A stretch of 29,952 nucleotides of DNA, from positions 1 through 29,952 of the IMG/VR virus record IMGVR_UViG_3300006117_000698; one strand, given 5' to 3'. This stretch comes from a virus. The notes below the pieces were generated by a model. That model searched no databases and was not told where the DNA came from. It was given only the letters and a program-made list of their open reading frames with translations. A program made the position numbers and the translations under genes. Below are positions 20,505-27,922 of the stretch, piece by piece. Position 1 is the first letter of the stretch; the number at the start of each line of letters is the position of its first letter.

Positions 20505-20870
20505 TCAGCAACTGTCAAGCCATCGTTTGAGATCACCGTACAAAACCACCATCATGGCTTCCTTGCTGCCAAAAAATATGATTTTTTTTGGTATGCCGCG
20601 TGTGGTACTGATATAGTAGGGCATCTGTATTTTGCGGTCCAGATCCAGCATCATGCGCTGATCAAACATGGCCGGATCTGAAATAGTGTATTCGTAGGAT
20701 TCGATATCCAGCACTTCACTGAACACTCGGTATCCAGGGCCGGTCAGGCGCATACCACCAGTGTTGCGTATATTAAACCACCATTGTGTCCGAGCCTGGG
20801 CCACAGTGATACGATCCTGCTCGGGCAACTCAGACACTAATTTTTTAGTAAGTTGCAGACGGTCACGCAT
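20505..20870 (-). CDS. 121-aa hypothetical phage protein
   Basis: 121 aa. Mixed alpha/beta sequence: a charged helix at the start (Arg-Asp-Arg-Leu-Gln-Leu-Thr-Lys-Lys), then Trp-Trp-Phe-Asn-Ile-Arg-Asn-Thr-Gly-Gly-Met-Arg-Leu-Thr, and a C-terminal Lys-Lys-Ile-Ile-Phe-Phe-Gly-Ser-Lys-Glu stretch before a helix. No signal or membrane segment. It begins 2 nt after the GT17 gene stop, so they are co-transcribed. I do not recognise the family and assign no function. Confidence 0.62.
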   Translation of the reverse strand: MRDRLQLTKKLVSELPEQDRITVAQARTQWWFNIRNTGGMRLTGPGYRVFSEVLDIESYEYTISDPAMFDQRMMLDLDRKIQMPYYISTTRGIPKKIIFFGSKEAMMVVLYGDLKRWLDSC

Positions 20871-20872
20871 GA

Positions 20873-21748
20873 TCAGAATCTTGATAAAAATTCTTCAGGA
20901 TCGACGCCAGAATTGGGCAAGATCCATTGCGGATAGTCCAGGCAGGCTCTGGGAAAGTAATCGGTCATGTTGACTATTTCGTACTGGAATTCGCTGTCAC
21001 GATTCCAGCTTTTCTTTTCAGCGATACTTTTTTCTACATCGAGATTGAGGACCAGATCAGCAGTATTTTCTTCTTGGTGCACTGTATTGCGTGCCTTGTC
21101 GGTCAGCCAAACCCGGTCGCCCAGGTAGCTGAAATGCCAACCGCCGTGACGCACAGTTACTACCTGATCCTGGGTCAACATACCTGTACGGCCTCGATAA
21201 TCAATTTGTGCTGGAAGATTATACAGGTTAGATCGTTGATAGCGAAGTGCTTGTACACTGAACTGTCTGATCCAGCTGGCCCTGGCAGCCATGCTCCAAA
21301 TGTCAAACGGGCCCGGTATTGGAGATGCACGCACATAATTAAATTTAAAATTGCACAGGGGCATATGGAAACCAAACACCGTGGCTTGGTCTTGAGTTCT
21401 TGTATAGTCAACACTGCTGGGTCTCACAATCTCATCCACATCGCTGTAGATCACAATGTCATCGTCGTTGGCATCGGCCAGCCCGGCAATGATGGCATCC
21501 CGCTGTAGATCCGCATTGTTCCAGTAATTGCGATCGGCCAAACTGGTATATTTGACATGACGGATCTTGTCCAACCATGGTGCGAATCTTTGTTTGTGCT
21601 GTTCAAAGATATAGGGCTTGGCATGATTGGTCAGGGTAAGATCACTTTCACACAGCACAAACACATCCACATGATCGTACAAGGTACGCAGGCGTAGCTC
21701 TAGCAGATCCAGTTCGTTGTAAAATATAAAGGTGTCGTAAACACGCAT
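20873..21748 (-). CDS. glycosyltransferase family 17-like
   Basis: 291 aa. The N-terminus (Tyr-Asp-Thr-Phe-Ile-Phe-Tyr-Asn-Glu-Leu-Asp-Leu-Leu-Glu-Leu-Arg) and the metal-binding Ser-Asp-Val-Asp-Glu-Ile at 102-107 are typical of GT17, the GlcNAc-transferase III-like family found in phages and large viruses. The Gly-Gly-Trp-His-Phe-Ser-Tyr segment near 205 is also conserved in that family. No membrane anchor is present, so it works in the cytoplasm. It probably adds GlcNAc to a phage or host glycan. The neighbours add little, but nucleotide-sugar dehydrogenase and other transferases in the window fit a glycan-modification theme. Confidence 0.82.
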   Translation of the reverse strand: MRVYDTFIFYNELDLLELRLRTLYDHVDVFVLCESDLTLTNHAKPYIFEQHKQRFAPWLDKIRHVKYTSLADRNYWNNADLQRDAIIAGLADANDDDIVIYSDVDEIVRPSSVDYTRTQDQATVFGFHMPLCNFKFNYVRASPIPGPFDIWSMAARASWIRQFSVQALRYQRSNLYNLPAQIDYRGRTGMLTQDQVVTVRHGGWHFSYLGDRVWLTDKARNTVHQEENTADLVLNLDVEKSIAEKKSWNRDSEFQYEIVNMTDYFPRACLDYPQWILPNSGVDPEEFLSRF

Positions 21749-21752
21749 GGTG

Positions 21753-22040
21753 TCAAGGAAAAACTCGGTCGCCTTGCTTGAGAACCACCACTGTGAACTT
21801 GTCGGTCTTGAACTGTGAGTTCAATTTTTTGGCCAGGTTGATGGCATGTCCGGGATTGCTGAATGATACTTTTTTGTATTTGGGTCCCGGGTATTGCACC
21901 AAAAGATTGCTGGTTTTGAGGTTGATGGGCTTGCTGTCATAAAACACAGCCCATACTCCTTCGCTGCCTAACACCTGTTCGGTCTTGTAGGTGTTACGAT
22001 TGGTTATTTCAGCTAGTACGATTGGCTTGGGTCGGCTCAT
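21753..22040 (-). CDS. 95-aa hypothetical protein
   Basis: 95 aa from the ATG at 22040. Short beta-rich sequence with Val-Trp-Ala-Val-Phe-Tyr-Asp then Lys-Lys-Val-Ser-Phe-Ser-Asn-Pro-Gly-His-Ala, and a Lys-rich C-terminal half ending Gly-Asp-Arg-Val-Phe-Pro. The pI is clearly basic, so nucleic-acid binding is possible. A CATAAATA core ends 7 nt before the ATG, giving a very short leader. Family not recognised. Confidence 0.62.
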   Translation of the reverse strand: MSRPKPIVLAEITNRNTYKTEQVLGSEGVWAVFYDSKPINLKTSNLLVQYPGPKYKKVSFSNPGHAINLAKKLNSQFKTDKFTVVVLKQGDRVFP

Positions 22041-22047
22041 GATCAAG

Positions 22048-22055
22048 TATTTATG
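22048..22055 (-). promoter_or_regulatory. late promoter core CATAAATA
   Basis: Core followed by C, 7 nt before the ATG at 22040; another case of a late core nearly touching the start codon. Confidence 0.5.
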
Positions 22056-22072
22056 GCGGTAATATACCCAGT

Positions 22073-22276
22073 TTAATAACTGCCGCCGTCCATGCGCACG
22101 GTGATCACTTCGTCTACTGGTTGAGCAACAGCTGACTGCAATTCCTGCATGTGCAACAACAGTCGAGACAGATCGGCTACCAAGGCTTGTGCTTCGTCGG
22201 CTGTCATCACAAGTGTATTTCTACCGCCCTGCAGGCCCTGTACACGATCAATAAATCTTTCTATGTGCAAACTCAT
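22073..22276 (-). CDS. 67-aa helical hypothetical protein
   Basis: 67 aa. Two predicted helices (residues about 2-16 and 25-48) and an acidic linker, ending Val-Arg-Met-Asp-Gly-Gly-Ser-Tyr. The start overlaps the MazG-like stop as ATGA, so translation is coupled. It may be a partner or small regulator of that enzyme; this is inferred from position only. Confidence 0.6.
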   Translation of the reverse strand: MSLHIERFIDRVQGLQGGRNTLVMTADEAQALVADLSRLLLHMQELQSAVAQPVDEVITVRMDGGSY

Positions 22277-22641
22277 CTGTGCACCTCATTCAGGTATGGA
22301 TCCAGCCAGGGCGGTTCCCAGCCCTCAGGCTTGAGTATTTTGCCATCCTCTCTTTTGATCACAGCACCGGTGTTGACGTCGATCTTGTCAAAATTGCTGC
22401 GCATGACTTCGTTCCAGGCACCTTCGGCATCGGCTCCCATGCTGTGTATGGCACCAATAGTGACCACCAAGATATCAATCAAGGCATCCAGATCGGTTAC
22501 CGGATGCTGGCTATCCTCCAGCTCTTGTACTTCTTCACGTATGAGATCCAGATACAAGGCATACTGATCTCTATTTTCTATGCCGACAGTTTGTCCGCAG
22601 GCCTGCATGAAACTGGCCTGCTGTTGGAATGGGCTAGACAT
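22273..22641 (-). CDS. MazG-like nucleotide pyrophosphohydrolase
   Basis: 122 aa from the ATG at 22641, with AGGAG 9 nt upstream. The all-alpha NTP-pyrophosphatase signature is Glu36-Glu37-x-x-Glu40 in the second helix, with Asp52 and Asp56 in the third (Asp-Leu-Asp-Ala-Leu-Ile-Asp), and a later Asn-Glu-Val-x-x-Ser-Asn-Phe-Asp-Lys helix as in the short MazG/HisE-like group. These enzymes split NTPs or dNTPs to NMP and PPi; phage versions may clean the dNTP pool, lower ppGpp-related signals or remove modified nucleotides. It is one domain, shorter than host MazG (about 260 aa). Translationally coupled to the genes on both sides. Confidence 0.75.
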   Translation of the reverse strand: MSSPFQQQASFMQACGQTVGIENRDQYALYLDLIREEVQELEDSQHPVTDLDALIDILVVTIGAIHSMGADAEGAWNEVMRSNFDKIDVNTGAVIKREDGKILKPEGWEPPWLDPYLNEVHR

Positions 22642-23086
22642 TGGCAATCTCCTGTGTGTTGTGATATGGACCGTGATAGGTATAGCGTTGCAACACGATC
22701 AGCTTGGGATCTTGTACAGTACGCCATTTACGACCTTTCTTGACCTGATACCAACCGGCTGCGAACCAGCTACGGCTTTTGGCTGTCTTGGTAAACAGCG
22801 GTAACGCATGCGGCACGTCCCAGACCGGATTGTGTACACGACTGGCTGTGGGATACCCGTGTACTAATCGATCAGTACATGTTGCCACCGGTGCACGAGC
22901 AGGACTGGATTCAAATCTAATACCAACATCACGTTCCAACATGCTGATGGTTTTGTACTGTGTGATTTGATTGTTGATACGGATTTGGTATCCGCCAGCA
23001 CAGGCTTCTACGTTGCCAATTTTTTTATCGTCTCGTTGCAGGATCCAAAATTCGTTATCAATTACTGGTTTTGCTATCAGCATCAT
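22634..23086 (-). CDS. 150-aa hypothetical phage protein
   Basis: 150 aa. An N-terminal half with Phe-Trp-Ile-Leu-Gln-Arg-Asp-Asp-Lys-Lys-Ile-Gly resembles a small beta-sheet domain. The centre has Pro-His-Ala-Leu-Pro-Leu-Phe-Thr-Lys-Thr-Ala-Lys-Ser-Arg-Ser, and the end has Trp-Tyr-Gln-Val-Lys-Lys-Gly-Arg-Lys-Trp. The Lys/Arg clusters suggest nucleic-acid binding. The layout seems familiar from T4-like phages of aquatic bacteria, but I cannot name a function. Start is ATG ATG; the second (23083) has slightly better spacing from AAAGGG. It overlaps both neighbours. Confidence 0.6.
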   Translation of the reverse strand: MMLIAKPVIDNEFWILQRDDKKIGNVEACAGGYQIRINNQITQYKTISMLERDVGIRFESSPARAPVATCTDRLVHGYPTASRVHNPVWDVPHALPLFTKTAKSRSWFAAGWYQVKKGRKWRTVQDPKLIVLQRYTYHGPYHNTQEIANV

Positions 23087-23264
23087 ACCCTTTCTTTTTG
23101 CACATCTGTTGTACTTTTACCGGCACGTCTGGGTGCCATCCGCCTATCAACTGTCTGCAATCGTAACGCATGGTGATCATGGGTGATTCCATGGCATTCA
23201 TGAACCACAAAAATATTATGCCAGTGCCCAAGGTCGCTACACACAAGGTGACATACACTTTCAT
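23058..23264 (-). CDS. 68-aa single-helix membrane protein
   Basis: 68 aa. A membrane helix at about residues 3-22 (Val-Tyr-Val-Thr-Leu-Cys-Val-Ala-Thr) then a soluble tail with two Cys in Tyr-Asp-Cys-Arg-Gln and Gln-Met-Cys-Lys-Lys-Lys. The helix may be an uncleaved anchor or a signal peptide, exposing the tail in the periplasm with a possible disulphide. The start overlaps the RNase H stop as ATGA, and the end overlaps the next gene by 29 nt. Unknown function. Confidence 0.55.
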   Translation of the reverse strand: MKVYVTLCVATLGTGIIFLWFMNAMESPMITMRYDCRQLIGGWHPDVPVKVQQMCKKKGYDADSKTSN

Positions 23265-24259
23265 GTCAACACTCCTTGATAGGTGGCGTTTAACCAGCGT
23301 CCAAACTGTTCGGCTGTTTCGCTACATTTGTTGAGTTCATACTTGCCACAGAACTGCATGAATCTCACTCCCACCTGCCCTATATCTTTGTGACTGATCT
23401 GCTCACGTATGGCAGTGTCAATTGTTAGTTTAACATCCGCGGGCTGAGCAGTCAAGTCAATCAAGGTCCTGTTGCGCTCGTAGTCATCTAATACTCTATG
23501 CTCTACACCATCTGGATCTGTCCAGCGTTGTAGCATCATGTTGTTCCAGCTGTAACCTTGTTTTGTTCGGTCCTCGTACGCCTCCGCCAAGCCGACCTTG
23601 TTCTTGGTACCTTTGGTCCTAACTCCCGGAAACGCAGAAAAAACATTATCAGTCGGGTCGCCTCGCATGCACTTCTCAAAAAGAAGCCACCCTGGGTCCG
23701 GTATCTTTTTAGGTTCCTTAGTTTTCTTGTCGAGGACCGGTTTACCTTTCGCATCAAATATTCCTTCGATCGTGATCAATTCATCGCTAATGCCATTATA
23801 CTGTTTTACATTTGTGGCCAACAGTTGAACAAAGTCAGTGTCACTGCTTATAATCACATGGTCGTCAGCAGGATGTAACGCAATCCATCTTGCTATGATG
23901 TCGTCGCCTTCTGCTGTGGCGCACCGTATGACGCTGCAATTGGTTCGTTCTGTCAGATACTGGGTCAAGCTGTCATAGGTCTCCCAGAACATGGCATCTT
24001 CTTCTTGTTCTTTTTCTGTGAGTGCCGCCCGGGCCACGGCTCGATTGGCCTTGTAGGGTCGATAGTGGTCTTTGCGCCAGCTGCGCCCTTCTAGAGCAAA
24101 TACCACGTGATCAGCCGAAAATCGCTGTGCTACCTTGTTGGCGGCCATGAGTGTGATATGCAGGGCGAATCCGATCTTTTCCCAGGTATCCGCTGCTCTG
24201 AAAGCACCGTGTCTGGCACGGAAAAACATGTTTGCTGTGTCAATCAGCACATACCGCAT
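23261..24259 (-). CDS. rnh: T4 RNase H-type 5'-3' exonuclease / flap nuclease
   Basis: 332 aa with AGGTGG 6 nt before the ATG. The FEN/T4 RNase H acidic sites are visible: Ile-Asp-Thr-Ala-Asn at 6-10, Phe-Ala-Leu-Glu-Gly near 54-58 (where Asp is usual), Ala-Glu-Gly-Asp-Asp-Ile-Ile and Ser-Ser-Asp-Thr-Asp-Phe, followed by Arg-Gly-Asp-Pro-Thr-Asp-Asn. T4 RNase H is 305 aa; here there is extra sequence of Lys/Pro type in the middle (near Lys-Gly-Lys-Pro and Lys-Lys-Ile-Pro). It removes RNA primers from lagging-strand fragments. It is one of the best marks of T4-superfamily ancestry in the window. Confidence 0.87.
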   Translation of the reverse strand: MRYVLIDTANMFFRARHGAFRAADTWEKIGFALHITLMAANKVAQRFSADHVVFALEGRSWRKDHYRPYKANRAVARAALTEKEQEEDAMFWETYDSLTQYLTERTNCSVIRCATAEGDDIIARWIALHPADDHVIISSDTDFVQLLATNVKQYNGISDELITIEGIFDAKGKPVLDKKTKEPKKIPDPGWLLFEKCMRGDPTDNVFSAFPGVRTKGTKNKVGLAEAYEDRTKQGYSWNNMMLQRWTDPDGVEHRVLDDYERNRTLIDLTAQPADVKLTIDTAIREQISHKDIGQVGVRFMQFCGKYELNKCSETAEQFGRWLNATYQGVLT

Positions 24260-24267
24260 ATTACCAC

Positions 24268-24972
24268 CTAAACGTATTTGTTGGAGATAATATATTGTAA
24301 CATAAAACGATGGAAAAAGCTATGGCCATTTTTGCCAAAATGATATGAATTGGGTGCTACTGTTTCGATTCCGGCTGATTCCAGGATCGCATTGTAGGTC
24401 AGGGCAGGATCGTATGGTCCGATGTAACTGGAGCCCCAATCCTTTCGATCGGTGATGGCACCAAAATTGGTATTGCCGTTTACAAATATGTGACGTATGT
24501 TTTGTGCATCCAGTTCTTGATGGAACTGCCAAATTTCATCATGTGCCTGTAGAGTTTTTTGATTCCAGTCCACATTGATCACAAACTGTCGATAATCTTC
24601 CTGTAGTTCTGCTGGCACACGATCTATGCCCGATGCGTTGACTTGATAATACACATTGTCGTACAACCACTCTTCTCTTTCCCAGGTGCTCCACTGTATG
24701 ATCACCAAGAGGTCGTGCGTGGTATTGGCACGTTCGGCCAACCAGGCTCGTGTGGTACGGATTATACGAGTATTGCTGCTGGCACTTTCGGCATCAAGAT
24801 ACAACGAGGCATTTAGACTCTTGCTCAACTGCTTGGCCCAGGTCACTGCCTGATTGTCCGGATGTGGTCTACGACCTAGATAAAAATATTGGCTATCGTC
24901 CTGAGCAAAAGCATGGCGATTCACAGCTTCGGCTCCGGCTGCGTGGCTGTCGCCATTTACATAAAGTATCAT
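24268..24972 (-). CDS. SGNH/GDSL-type hydrolase
   Basis: 234 aa. Gly-Asp-Ser-His at 7-10 places the nucleophile at Ser9. A Ser-Asn-Thr segment near 65 fits block II/III, and His211/His217 near the C-terminus (Tyr-His-Phe-Gly-Lys-Asn-Gly-His) supply the base. No signal peptide is present. SGNH enzymes remove acyl groups from sugars, lipids or proteins; phage forms may de-acetylate surface glycans, opposing the NeuD-like acyltransferase encoded at 3586. It overlaps the upstream gene as ATGA. Confidence 0.72.
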   Translation of the reverse strand: MILYVNGDSHAAGAEAVNRHAFAQDDSQYFYLGRRPHPDNQAVTWAKQLSKSLNASLYLDAESASSNTRIIRTTRAWLAERANTTHDLLVIIQWSTWEREEWLYDNVYYQVNASGIDRVPAELQEDYRQFVINVDWNQKTLQAHDEIWQFHQELDAQNIRHIFVNGNTNFGAITDRKDWGSSYIGPYDPALTYNAILESAGIETVAPNSYHFGKNGHSFFHRFMLQYIISNKYV

Positions 24973-25223
24973 TCTTGATAGGCTGGGTTAGGGAATTCTA
25001 GTTCAAACACGTGATATGTGGAATTGTCTGTTTTATTTTTGAGGAGTTCTATGGTGCGATATTGCTCGGCTTCGTCAAGAGATTTAAAAATACCACTTCC
25101 ATACGACGCTGTGCCCAACGTTGTGCCCAATATGGACACCGGCGATATGTATATACCACCATCGATTGTCAGTTTGGTCAATTGATAGACCTTTATGGTT
25201 TTTGGCGGTCGTAGGCCTTGCAT
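24969..25223 (-). CDS. 84-aa hypothetical protein
   Basis: 84 aa from the ATG at 25223, which overlaps the upstream stop as TGATG. It starts Met-Gln-Gly-Leu-Arg-Pro-Pro-Lys, has a glycine-rich middle (Gly-Thr-Thr-Leu-Gly-Thr-Ala-Ser-Tyr-Gly-Ser-Gly) and a helix with Asp-Glu-Ala-Glu-Gln-Tyr-Arg, ending in a short strand. No membrane segment. I do not recognise the family. Its end overlaps the SGNH hydrolase start. Confidence 0.58.
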   Translation of the reverse strand: MQGLRPPKTIKVYQLTKLTIDGGIYISPVSILGTTLGTASYGSGIFKSLDEAEQYRTIELLKNKTDNSTYHVFELEFPNPAYQE

Positions 25224-25627
25224 CAACTGACCTCACTACGACCATCGCCGATATCTTTGCTGCGAATGATCCTGTTGCCATTCATGGCCTGTTCTTGTTC
25301 CCAAGTTTCGAGTACCACATTACGACATACATTTTGGAAATAACGATCAATGATTTCACTGTCAGTATCGGTCTTTTTCATCATGTAGCCATGTCTGACC
25401 AAGTCAGCTATCATTTTTTCGTTCCAATCAAACTCAAAAGAACCGGCATGGATATTTTCAGGATCTATGTCTACACTTACAATTTTAAAGTAAGGTTCAC
25501 CACGCTCGGTGGCCAGCTCTTTGGCAGTTTTTTCCGGAGCCTTGGGAGCTTTGGGCGCCCGAGGCTTGGGATCCTCGGTTATCTTGATCACAGCGGGTTT
25601 CCGACGGAAACGATCAAATATGCTCAT
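25223..25627 (-). CDS. 134-aa phage protein with Pro/Lys-rich linker
   Basis: 134 aa from the ATG at 25627. A short basic start (Phe-Asp-Arg-Phe-Arg-Arg-Lys) and a Pro/Lys/Ala linker (about 18-40) precede a compact domain with Pro-Tyr-Phe-Lys-Ile-Val-Ser-Val-Asp-Ile-Asp-Pro and Phe-Glu-Phe-Asp-Trp-Asn-Glu. The plan recalls small conserved proteins of T4-like cyanophages, but the function is not known to me. It starts one base after the nucleotide-sugar dehydrogenase gene ends. Confidence 0.62.
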   Translation of the reverse strand: MSIFDRFRRKPAVIKITEDPKPRAPKAPKAPEKTAKELATERGEPYFKIVSVDIDPENIHAGSFEFDWNEKMIADLVRHGYMMKKTDTDSEIIDRYFQNVCRNVVLETWEQEQAMNGNRIIRSKDIGDGRSEVS

Positions 25628-25628
25628 A

Positions 25629-26873
25629 TTATTGAGGCCTAGTATTGCCGTAATGTACCACAGTAAACACTGTGCTGGTCTGTGGTAATTTTCTCCACGG
25701 ATCCACAATTATGCTGCCAGGTTTGATTTCACAGTAGGGCTGTGTGTCCTGTTGGTCACCAGTGTATTCGTAAGTGATTTTTCTGTTGTGAGCCCAAAGG
25801 AACACAGCAGGTGTGCTGACTGTGTCTACCACGTCGGTTGGGTCGTCGCTGAGTGGATCCACATAAACCACGGTGTGACCGGCTTGTTTGACATAGTGCC
25901 CGACCAGAGTCGAGTACGAACCGATACAGTATTCCACATCAGGCTTGTAGGCCTTGCCGTGTATCACGATAGGCAATCCGCTGGCAACAGCTTGATCGAC
26001 CAAGAACAGGGCCAGATTGCGTGCTTGTAATTCTCTAGCATGCATCACAGTATCGAACAGATCGTAACCGATGTCGTATTCTTGGGCCAACCAACGCAGA
26101 GCGATATTGTCTCTGGGATGGCAAGCGCCAGCATCGCCCATGCCTGCTGTCATGTATTTGGGTCCCATGATACGCATGGTGCTGCGTGCTAGAGCATTGG
26201 TCACAACATCTACGTTGATGTTGCCAATTTTTAACGCAAAGTCCTGGATCATGTTGACCAAGCCAACCTTGGCCGAAATAAATGTGTTGTAGAAGATCTT
26301 GATGGCTTCGCATTCGTCCCAGGTTCCGATTTCGTATCTGGGATCGTTCTGCATGATGGTCTTGTACAAGGCAATCAAGTCACCGGCGATGCCGGAAATT
26401 TCACCGTCTTCGGTACCGATAATGACCATTTCGGGATTGGCCATGTCCCATTTGACCGAACCCATGGCGATCAGGTATGGATTGTACACAAACTGATGAA
26501 CCGGATCCAGCAAGGTAATAAATTTTCTGCGGGTGGTTCCTGGCAACACAGTGCTGATCAAGACCACTTTTTTGCTGACACCATTGGCATATTGATTTAC
26601 CTTGTTGATGGCATCAATTACAGCGTCATGACCAAAGTCCTTGGGCTCCATGTGGCTGCTGGGTACCGAGCCATCGTAGCCTTCCGCATGCGGAGTGGGC
26701 ACAGCAATAAAGATCCATTCGCTCGCCTCAACCAATTCGGCCATGTCACATACCCGTACAGTGTCGCTGGTTCTGGGCACAATATCATAGCCACGTACTT
26801 CGTGTTTTTCTGCCATGACTTCGGCACAATCTAGTCCCAGTTTCCCAATTCCTACAAATCCAATTTTTGCCAT
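25629..26873 (-). CDS. UDP-glucose/GDP-mannose-type 6-dehydrogenase
   Basis: 414 aa behind AAAGGA. The N-terminal Rossmann fold has Gly-Phe-Val-Gly-Ile-Gly-Lys-Leu-Gly (5-13). The catalytic segment Gly-Ala-Cys-His-Pro-Arg-Asp places the nucleophilic Cys at 251, and Lys192 and Asn196 match the conserved helix. The C-terminal NAD-linked domain includes Gly-Lys-Ala-Tyr-Lys-Pro-Asp. These enzymes oxidise a nucleotide sugar twice to the uronic acid, making UDP-GlcA or GDP-ManA for acidic surface polysaccharides. Which sugar is used cannot be told. The usual Gly-Gly-Ser-Cys is altered to Ala-Gly-Ala-Cys. Genes for several transferases in the window may use the product. Confidence 0.87.
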   Translation of the reverse strand: MAKIGFVGIGKLGLDCAEVMAEKHEVRGYDIVPRTSDTVRVCDMAELVEASEWIFIAVPTPHAEGYDGSVPSSHMEPKDFGHDAVIDAINKVNQYANGVSKKVVLISTVLPGTTRRKFITLLDPVHQFVYNPYLIAMGSVKWDMANPEMVIIGTEDGEISGIAGDLIALYKTIMQNDPRYEIGTWDECEAIKIFYNTFISAKVGLVNMIQDFALKIGNINVDVVTNALARSTMRIMGPKYMTAGMGDAGACHPRDNIALRWLAQEYDIGYDLFDTVMHARELQARNLALFLVDQAVASGLPIVIHGKAYKPDVEYCIGSYSTLVGHYVKQAGHTVVYVDPLSDDPTDVVDTVSTPAVFLWAHNRKITYEYTGDQQDTQPYCEIKPGSIIVDPWRKLPQTSTVFTVVHYGNTRPQ

Positions 26874-26924
26874 GATGATCCTTTGAGTTGTCGTGTATGT
26901 AATTTATCGTGATTGATCGCCACA

Positions 26925-27677
26925 CTAGATTTTTTTGTAAACCGGAATTGGGTTCATTTTGTGTAGACTACGAGCACGTATTTGACGATATTTTTCAACG
27001 TTTTTTAACTGCTCGAGATTGTCAATAGGCAATTCATTGTTGTCCTGTCGCATGGCCATTTCTAGCTCGGCATAGGTAAGACCTCCCAACTGATCCGAAT
27101 CGGTCCTGCCATCGTCCCACAGGCCATCTGTGGGTGGTGCATCGATGATGTCTTGCAACACACCCAGTTCGCGGCCCATCTGCCATACTTCGGTCTTGTA
27201 ACAGTCGGCGATGGGACTGATGTCCACGCCACCGTCGCCGTATTTGGTATAGAAACCCACACCAAAATCCTCAACCCGGTTGCCGGTTCCTACTACCAGG
27301 CCCTGCGTGCTTTGAGCAATCTGATACAGGGTCACCATTCTCAATCGGCTACGGCTATTGGCCATGCCCAACAAGTTGTTGTACTGATTCATCTTGGTCT
27401 CGAATGTGTCAAACACCGGAGTCACATCAATGATCTCGTGTCGCACATTGTCGAATGTCTGGGTCAACCAGGCACCTTGTTGCATACTGAGATCGTGCAG
27501 TTCGGGCCGTTGGCGTATGGGCATGCTGACAGCGATGGTATTTAGGCCAGTCCTGGCGCACAAGGCGCTGACCACGGCCGAATCAATACCGCCTGATATG
27601 CCCACTACCAAGGTCCTCATGCCAGCTGTGTCAGCATAGTTTTTAATCCAGGCTGTTATGTTGTCTTGCAAATTCAT
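26925..27677 (-). CDS. nadE: NAD+ synthetase, ammonia-dependent
   Basis: 250 aa from the ATG at 27677, overlapping the upstream stop as ATGA. The PP-loop Ser-Gly-Gly-Ile-Asp-Ser is at 28-33. The family signature Gly-Thr-Gly-Asn-Arg-Val-Glu-Asp-x-x-Val-Gly-Phe-x-Thr-Lys-Tyr-Gly-Asp-Gly-Gly-Val-Asp-Ile-x-Pro-Ile is complete, with Ala-Pro-Pro-Thr-Asp-Gly-Leu-Trp after it. The glutaminase domain is absent, so it would use ammonia. It turns deamido-NAD into NAD+ with ATP. In a phage it could restore NAD+ when host defence enzymes (Sir2, TIR, etc.) drain the pool; no other NAD genes are visible. Confidence 0.9.
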   Translation of the reverse strand: MNLQDNITAWIKNYADTAGMRTLVVGISGGIDSAVVSALCARTGLNTIAVSMPIRQRPELHDLSMQQGAWLTQTFDNVRHEIIDVTPVFDTFETKMNQYNNLLGMANSRSRLRMVTLYQIAQSTQGLVVGTGNRVEDFGVGFYTKYGDGGVDISPIADCYKTEVWQMGRELGVLQDIIDAPPTDGLWDDGRTDSDQLGGLTYAELEMAMRQDNNELPIDNLEQLKNVEKYRQIRARSLHKMNPIPVYKKI

Positions 27678-27922
27678 TGTTTCAATCTCCATATCAAGTG
27701 TTCTACATTGTTGTGCCAATGTATTTCATGCTGTATTTCATCCATTGGATGAAATATTATTTCATCCATCCCAACCCGGGTAGCGATTCCGCGATAGGCC
27801 CATTCTAAAAATATACGGCGTCCGGATATCGAACAACGTCTAGGCCACAGCACAAATTTCAGTTGCCAGACTGGTGCTTGGTCAAAATAATCAACGGGTA
27901 ACAAGAATATCAAGTGCCCCAT
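27674..27922 (-). CDS. 82-aa hypothetical protein
   Basis: 82 aa. Starts Met-Gly-His-Leu-Ile-Phe-Leu-Leu-Pro-Val, with a strand-rich body (Leu-Lys-Phe-Val-Leu-Trp-Pro-Arg-Arg) and many His, Met and Trp in the end (Phe-His-Pro-Met-Asp-Glu-Ile-Gln-His). No membrane segment. Overlaps queE by 13 nt and nadE as ATGA, so it is translated with both. Family not recognised. Confidence 0.55.
   Translation of the reverse strand: MGHLIFLLPVDYFDQAPVWQLKFVLWPRRCSISGRRIFLEWAYRGIATRVGMDEIIFHPMDEIQHEIHWHNNVEHLIWRLKQ

Noticed and set aside
25084-25642. Plus-strand frames opposite the 134-aa and dehydrogenase genes
   Set aside because: They are antisense shadows of genes with good starts, coupling and family-like sequence.
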